Below, piece by piece: positions 58,801 through 64,000 of a stretch of DNA of 64,000 nt. Position 1 is the first letter of the stretch. Every line of letters begins with the position of its first letter. Source of the DNA: Onchocerca lupi (taxonomy: Eukaryota; Nematoda; Chromadorea; Rhabditida; Onchocercidae); NCBI GenBank assembly GCA_028564675.1, contig JAOVVO010000005.1, positions 186,001 through 250,000 of the forward strand. The letters are read 5' to 3'. The notes beneath the pieces were generated by a model. That model was not told the origin of the DNA. It worked only from the letters and a program-made list of their open reading frames with translations, and made no database searches. Position numbers and translations under genes: made by a program.

Positions 58801-61800
58801 CATCCCACCTGCCAATGCTCGCTTTATTATACTTCCAGATTTAAAATTAAAATTTTTTTTGTGCATTATTATTGGTTTTTTTTCTTTTTTCAGAAATGTG
58901 ATAGCATGAATTAGTAATTGTTGAATTAGAAATTTAGAAACATATTTCCTAGTTAAGATGGAAATGTTAGTCACACAATGATGAAATTATTGAATGAGAG
59001 AATGGAAATATGAAGTAAGATTTTCTACTCAAGTATTTTCTTGTAATCTGAAAGAGAGTTACAATATAGAAAAGAATGCTTACAATAAAAATTGATGAGA
59101 AAAGCGAAGAAATTTGAGAGACTGTAAAGAATGCTCTTTTCACATATTCTTCTAAAAAAGTGAGAAATAGAGAAAAAGTTGAATATTAAAAATCAAGAGG
59201 AACAATTATATTTGCAGCTTTTTAATGAATTCGAAAAAAGTCGAAGCCAGCTGCTTGATGTTGTTGTGCAGGAATTCAGCAGCAAACAAATGATAATTCC
59301 AAAAGAGCATAGAAGATCTGAGAACGTACAACTTAAATTATCTCAAGGTATTGTCTAAAGATGAGACTTCGAGATCTAATTTAGATTTCAAATGTATCGA
59401 GAGTTTCGAAATTCGCAAAAAATTTCTTCATACTATTTGTTACAGGAATGAAACTTCAGCAGTTAAATGATTCCACACCAAAGTTCACTTCGCAGGTTTT
59501 CGCATTTGATTATGATATCAGTGTGATGATGTAATACTAACTATCAAGGATTTTATTTTTTAAATTTAACAGTTTATCCTATCATTATTACATAATTTCA
59601 TTTCATTAACTTATTATTTGCATGGATGACGATGAGACTATCATTTATGCCTTATTAAAGGTGTCGCGTCGGGCATTTCGTGTGATGAATAATGATGATC
59701 GAATTCTGAATTATCATTTCATTATTAATCAGTCGCAGACTGTTTTTATCATGTGTGAACTACTTACAAACAGTAAGTTGTGTTTTATTTTTGAGAAGCT
59801 ATAGAATGATTACGGATAGTTATGAAAATTAAATGAGACATTTAGCTGTATATCATCATATTGTTTCATGTTGAAGGAAGGGTTTAATAGATATGTTCAA
59901 TTTAAATTAATAAATCAATTTTAAAAAACTGAACTTCCAAAGATCTCTAATTCATCAAGTTTGAAATGAGGGCTATAGCACTTCGGAATATTTTATCATA
60001 GTTATAGCACGTCGGAACACTTTGTATAGCATGAAAGTTTCGATAAGTAACAAAGAAATTAATTAATCCATTTTTTGTATCAAATTCTTTCCCACATAGA
60101 ACAAAAGTTGAGAAATGATAATATAATGAAGACTGTTGAAATTCATTTATGGCGACAATTTTGAATTGTCATAGATTGAACATCCACTTTTTTATTTCAT
60201 ATTTGATTTCTACATATTTAGTTACATTTCGAAATTGATGAATATTTCTTGCAATGAATTCTATTTCTCTTAGATGATCAACCGACAGATCGAAACTATA
60301 AAAATGATATATATGTTGTACTTTATGATACTATCGAGGAGCAAGTAATTACAGTTACAACGAAAGCCTTAGAAGATGTAAGCTTTTCTATTCCAGAAAA
60401 AAAAAAAGATTGACTTTATTTAAATAATATAAATTTGATTACTTTTGTATTATATCATCCTGGAAATTGTAAAAACGAGAAAGATTATTAGCAGCTAGAC
60501 ATAATTATAGAAAACAGCCATATAATCCAAATGACATAACGTTGATGAACCAATGCATCGCATTCTCGGCAATCAAGTTCGGTTATAGAAAAGTTTTCAC
60601 GAACATTTATTTGTCCAGCAGTGATAATTCAAATATATCTATCAAATTACGGAATAAGTAGAAAAGAAAATAACTAGTTTTGTGTTGTTTCGATAACAGC
60701 CACATCCTAGCATAATTAATCTCATTGAATTGATATTCAGAATGAATTGAATTTCGAAAACAAGAATAGGAAATGTTTAGACATGATTTTTTCCGAATAA
60801 AAATTGAAATTGAAGGAATATTTTTATGTCGGAAAATATTTCGTGTCGGTAAATCCCATTTGCTGAATAGCGACGCCACAAAAATGAGTTAAGCAATATT
60901 ACAAATAGAAAAAAATATTTTGAGCAATTAAAAAATCCCTAAATCTTCAAGTTAAATTAGCAGCTTGCAGAAAATATCATTGAAGGACAAGGCTTCTTGA
61001 ATTAACACGAACTGTGGTGTGAGGTTCTTTGTGTTACTGTAATGAAAAAAGTATTTTAAAAGCGTAACGAACGCTGTCCATGAAACTGAATATATTAATT
61101 AAAAAATTTGCATATTAATTATTAATACTATATAATATTAACTGAATATAATAATTAATACTGAATATCTTAATTAATGTATTAATTAATGAGTGCTCAA
61201 ATTTTAACTAATCTTAAATTTTCTTTTTTTAAATTTTTAAGAAGTACGTTAGCGAGGAATGCTTGCTGAAAGCAGGGGAATATATAGTCAGTATTCAAAC
61301 ACCAAATTGCTTGGAGTACAATGATATGAATTCCACATGCTATGAAATGAAACTGTTAGACTCAAATAGAAAATTGACAAAACATTTCAAGTGAGTTAGT
61401 TAATTCATTTCATTCAAGAAATAGAAAAAGAAATGAAAAAAAAAAAAAATTTCATACAAATCTACTTATTATCAAACTGAGAATCTAAGTTTTCATTACA
61501 ATGTATAATGTGATATCTCAAATAAAATTGATAAATATTGGAAGACTATAGGTCGAGAAAGGAACCATTTTTTTCTCACTTTTGAAGATTTGCATCTGGA
61601 ATGAATCCGTTATTTTCAGACTGTTATATTATTTATCAATTTTTCGTATTGCATAAAAGAAATAACATTGGAAGGTAGTTTAGATTATTTCTACAAAATC
61701 ATCTATTTATGAATTTTTCTTGAAAAGAAAATTGTAATAAAAATATGAAATCTAAGGATGGCACTGATGAATATGTTTGATCTGTTCGATTTCGATGAAA

Positions 61801-64000
61801 ACGGTAAATTAAGTCGAGAGGAATTCGATGTATACAATATATTAGCAAGTGACGAGCATGTTTTGGATGAGGTTCGAGAAATTTCATATCCTTCCCATAG
61901 TTTACTCTTAATTCTCCTTCACAAATAGTACTTTAGCTATTTTTTATTACTTTTGACACTAATTTAGGTGTAATCGTCATTAATGTTCAATGAGAATGGA
62001 TTGTCCTTCGGAGATCGCTGTAGATTGAAAGACATATGTTTAATGATTGGAAGTAAAATATTAGAGTAAAAAAAGACAGAGCTATTAACATTTGTTGAAA
62101 ATAATTATTCCTCAAATTATTCAGTTATGCTGAAATCTAACTCAATCGACTTGAGTGAGAGAACATAACAGAGGAGTTTCCAAAAAAGGCAGTTTGATCG
62201 TTGAAGAAAAATCAGATTTGAAAGAGACTTATTCAGTACCACCATTCCGATATACTTACAAGTTTAAGACAAGAAAGATGTTTTCGAATCATATAATGTG
62301 AAAATAGTTGGAGATTGAGCTTGCTGAGAGGACAAAAGCAAGAACACCGGATGACAAGGACGAAGTCACCAAGAGTGCAAGTTTAGAAGATAATCCGTAG
62401 CTAAAACTTCATTATCTGATGGCTCAAGCCATGGAGTATAAACGCCATCATCATGGAAAGTGAAAGCATGAAGAGATCAGGTGCTAAGCTACAAATACGC
62501 ACTAACAAAAAGTTAATAATATTATGCAGTAAAGTAATAAATAATTAATTGTTTTGGTTTTCAGGAATGGGAAATAATTTGTCAAAATTTTGGAGCTAAA
62601 AACGATGAGTTGCTGCTGAATTCTTTTATGGCACTTCACCAGGTTTCTCTGGTTTTCTTTTTTTATCAGTTAAAAAAATTGCTGAGACATTGATATACTG
62701 TCACATTCTGGCAGATGGAATTGTTAAAAAAAATTTAAATACATATGTTTCAGATAGAGATATATAATAATCCGACATTAGAAGATACCTGGCTGACGTT
62801 GCTGTGTGTTGGGTACAACAAACAATTGGATCTGATCAATGTTGAATTTTGATCGATTTTTGTTTTATTTTCCCCAAATTCCCGTTAAGACAGAATTAAA
62901 AATTGCTATCTAATGATATATGCTGTCACAAAGGGACTAGTTGGCATGAAGGCTTATGATCACATATTCACAAAGAAGTTTGCGAAGTTTTCATCACCGA
63001 ACTGCTCTTTTCGTTCGGCTGCTTAGTCTTACTTTTTATTAACATAAATCTTCACAACGTACTTGACCTTCCCAAGATAGTAATTAGGGTTCAGTGATAT
63101 TGCTCTTGAGTAACTTTAACTCTTCCTTTTTTGAATCAAATCTCAAAAATCTCTTTACCACAGGCTGACATAAAAGTAAGTATTACAGAATTGTCCGTGT
63201 TCATTCACAATCTTTTCCGAATCAGTTGTTCATATGAGACAGGTAGAATTACGTGAACCTACGGCGACTGAAACAGAGGCATTAGTCAATTATTTCTGGA
63301 AGAATGGCCAGGAAGTTGACAATGCCGTTGAAGTGCGCATTTGGAAATGTGACTATTTTGCAGTTTGTTTAGCTGGACCAATGGTCTGTACTTTTCAGAA
63401 TGTTTCAAGAATGAAATTTTATTTAAAAAAAAAAAAAAATGCAGAGATTTTTACTTTCAAGATCTTTCTTCAAAATATCGAATTGTTTGGAAATAAATCT
63501 ACTTATTTTCATTTTTGCACTTCTAATCTAATCTTTCCGCAGTCTTCATCATCTCCTCAAATGTCTTCGCTGTAACTTTCTCATCTTTTTTCTATGTTAC
63601 ATTTTCATTGTCACACTAAGATTTTCTGTTTATAAGTTTATTTACGATGATTAGTTGCAAATGGAAAGTATAATCTTTTTCAAACTTCTATCTTGTTGCT
63701 AAATTAGGGGTAAATGAATTGGATTTCTTTAATGAAATTTTTTCGGGAAAAAAAGCATTTAAGCATAAACGCTTTACAGAAACTACCTTATGCCATGAAT
63801 CTTTACTACGGAAATTCGAAAAATGTATTGGTTCAAGAATTAACAGAGATTCAACGAATACCGTTGAAATTTGTGAAACCAAAGGTTAATTATTTTGGCG
63901 TGTTTCATATAAAGCAAATAAATTATTAATTGTCCAAAAATATTTTCAACAAATTTAATGATATTTTTGCAGATACTACTTCAAGCAATCGCAACGGAAT
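55871..64000 (+). CDS. EFCAB7-like EF-hand protein (3' end outside window)
   Basis: Fourteen exons, the last cut by the window edge, join in phase to about 513 codons: 55871-56015, 57628-57782, 58668-58754, 59218-59347, 59446-59495, 59661-59772, 60274-60377, 61242-61390, 61757-61871, 62565-62642, 62754-62840, 63189-63383, 63780-63884, 63973 onward. A canonical EF-hand loop, DFDENGKLSREE, lies at about residues 322-333. After it, EEWEIICQNFGAKNDELLL, DTWLTLLCVGYNKQLDL and NCPCSFTIF follow vertebrate EFCAB7 block by block. Upstream, DDRILNYHFIINQSQTVF matches the beta-rich middle part. The N-terminal EF-hand-like units are degenerate and lack full calcium-binding loops. In vertebrates EFCAB7 works with IQCE to anchor the EVC-EVC2 complex at the ciliary base for Hedgehog signalling; a role in nematode cilia is inference. 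The start follows an acceptor at 55813 (GTTTTCAG) likely used for trans-splicing. Confidence 0.82.
56016..57627 (+). other. First intron of the EFCAB7-like gene (1.6 kb)
   Basis: Purine-rich AT sequence, including an A/G stretch near 57376-57402. No exon candidate in phase was found between GTAATT at 56016 and TTTTCAG at 57627, but a small missed exon cannot be excluded because the N-terminal region is poorly conserved. Confidence 0.5.
61757..61871 (+). other. EF-hand exon of the EFCAB7-like gene
   Basis: Encodes MALMNMFDLFDFDENGKLSR and onward. Loop positions 1, 3, 5, 9 and 12 carry Asp, Asp, Asn, Ser and Glu, and position 6 is Gly, so calcium binding is likely. The AAG codon at the start is completed across the intron from 61390, fixing the phase. 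Confidence 0.88.

Noticed and set aside
1..64000. tRNA, rRNA, spliced-leader RNA, transposon or CRISPR features
   Set aside because: I looked for T-loop-like boxes, the SL1 sequence, terminal inverted repeats, transposase or reverse-transcriptase motifs and spaced direct repeats, and saw none convincing by eye. A tRNAscan, Infernal or RepeatMasker run would be decisive.

Overview
The window is eukaryotic and looks like a nematode, probably a filarial or other spirurid parasite (inference). It is very AT-rich, genes are split into many short exons, splice acceptors follow the nematode TTTCAG/TTTTAG pattern, and three genes have a strong acceptor just upstream of the first ATG with no visible cis donor, as expected for spliced-leader trans-splicing. 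I saw no bacterial-type operon, no tRNA or rRNA, no transposon and no CRISPR. All gene models below were assembled by eye by joining exons whose reading phases agree; none was checked against transcripts.

Layout. 1-13.0 kb: no gene I can support, with homopolymer tracts and one odd G-rich patch. 13.0-28.3 kb (+): a 26-exon gene for a secreted protein of about 1820 residues with seven PAN/apple-like cysteine modules separated by long Ser/Thr/Glu-rich linkers, one of which carries a 39-bp in-frame tandem repeat. 29.3-33.7 kb (-): a coiled-coil protein with a short Ser/Thr-rich tail containing two FG motifs; its 5' end is tentative. 34.4-40.6 kb (-): a MALT1 paracaspase orthologue of about 709 residues (death domain, Ig, caspase-like domain with His and Cys present, C-terminal Ig3). 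40.6-43.6 kb: intergenic region shared by the divergent malt-1 and ONECUT genes. 43.6-49.3 kb (+): a ONECUT-family CUT plus homeodomain transcription factor of about 711 residues. 49.3-55.8 kb: gene-poor. 55.9 kb to the right edge (+): an EFCAB7-like EF-hand protein that runs off the window.

The genes do not form one pathway. MALT1 belongs to immune and neuronal IL-17/NF-kB-type signalling, ONECUT is a neuronal/developmental regulator, EFCAB7 is a ciliary EvC-complex partner in vertebrates, and the PAN protein is likely an extracellular-matrix, cuticle or secreted-surface protein. The coiled-coil/FG gene lies about 0.7 kb downstream of malt-1 on the same strand, so a two-gene operon is possible. 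The most distinctive item is the large PAN/mucin-like gene, whose modules share one intron-phase rule.
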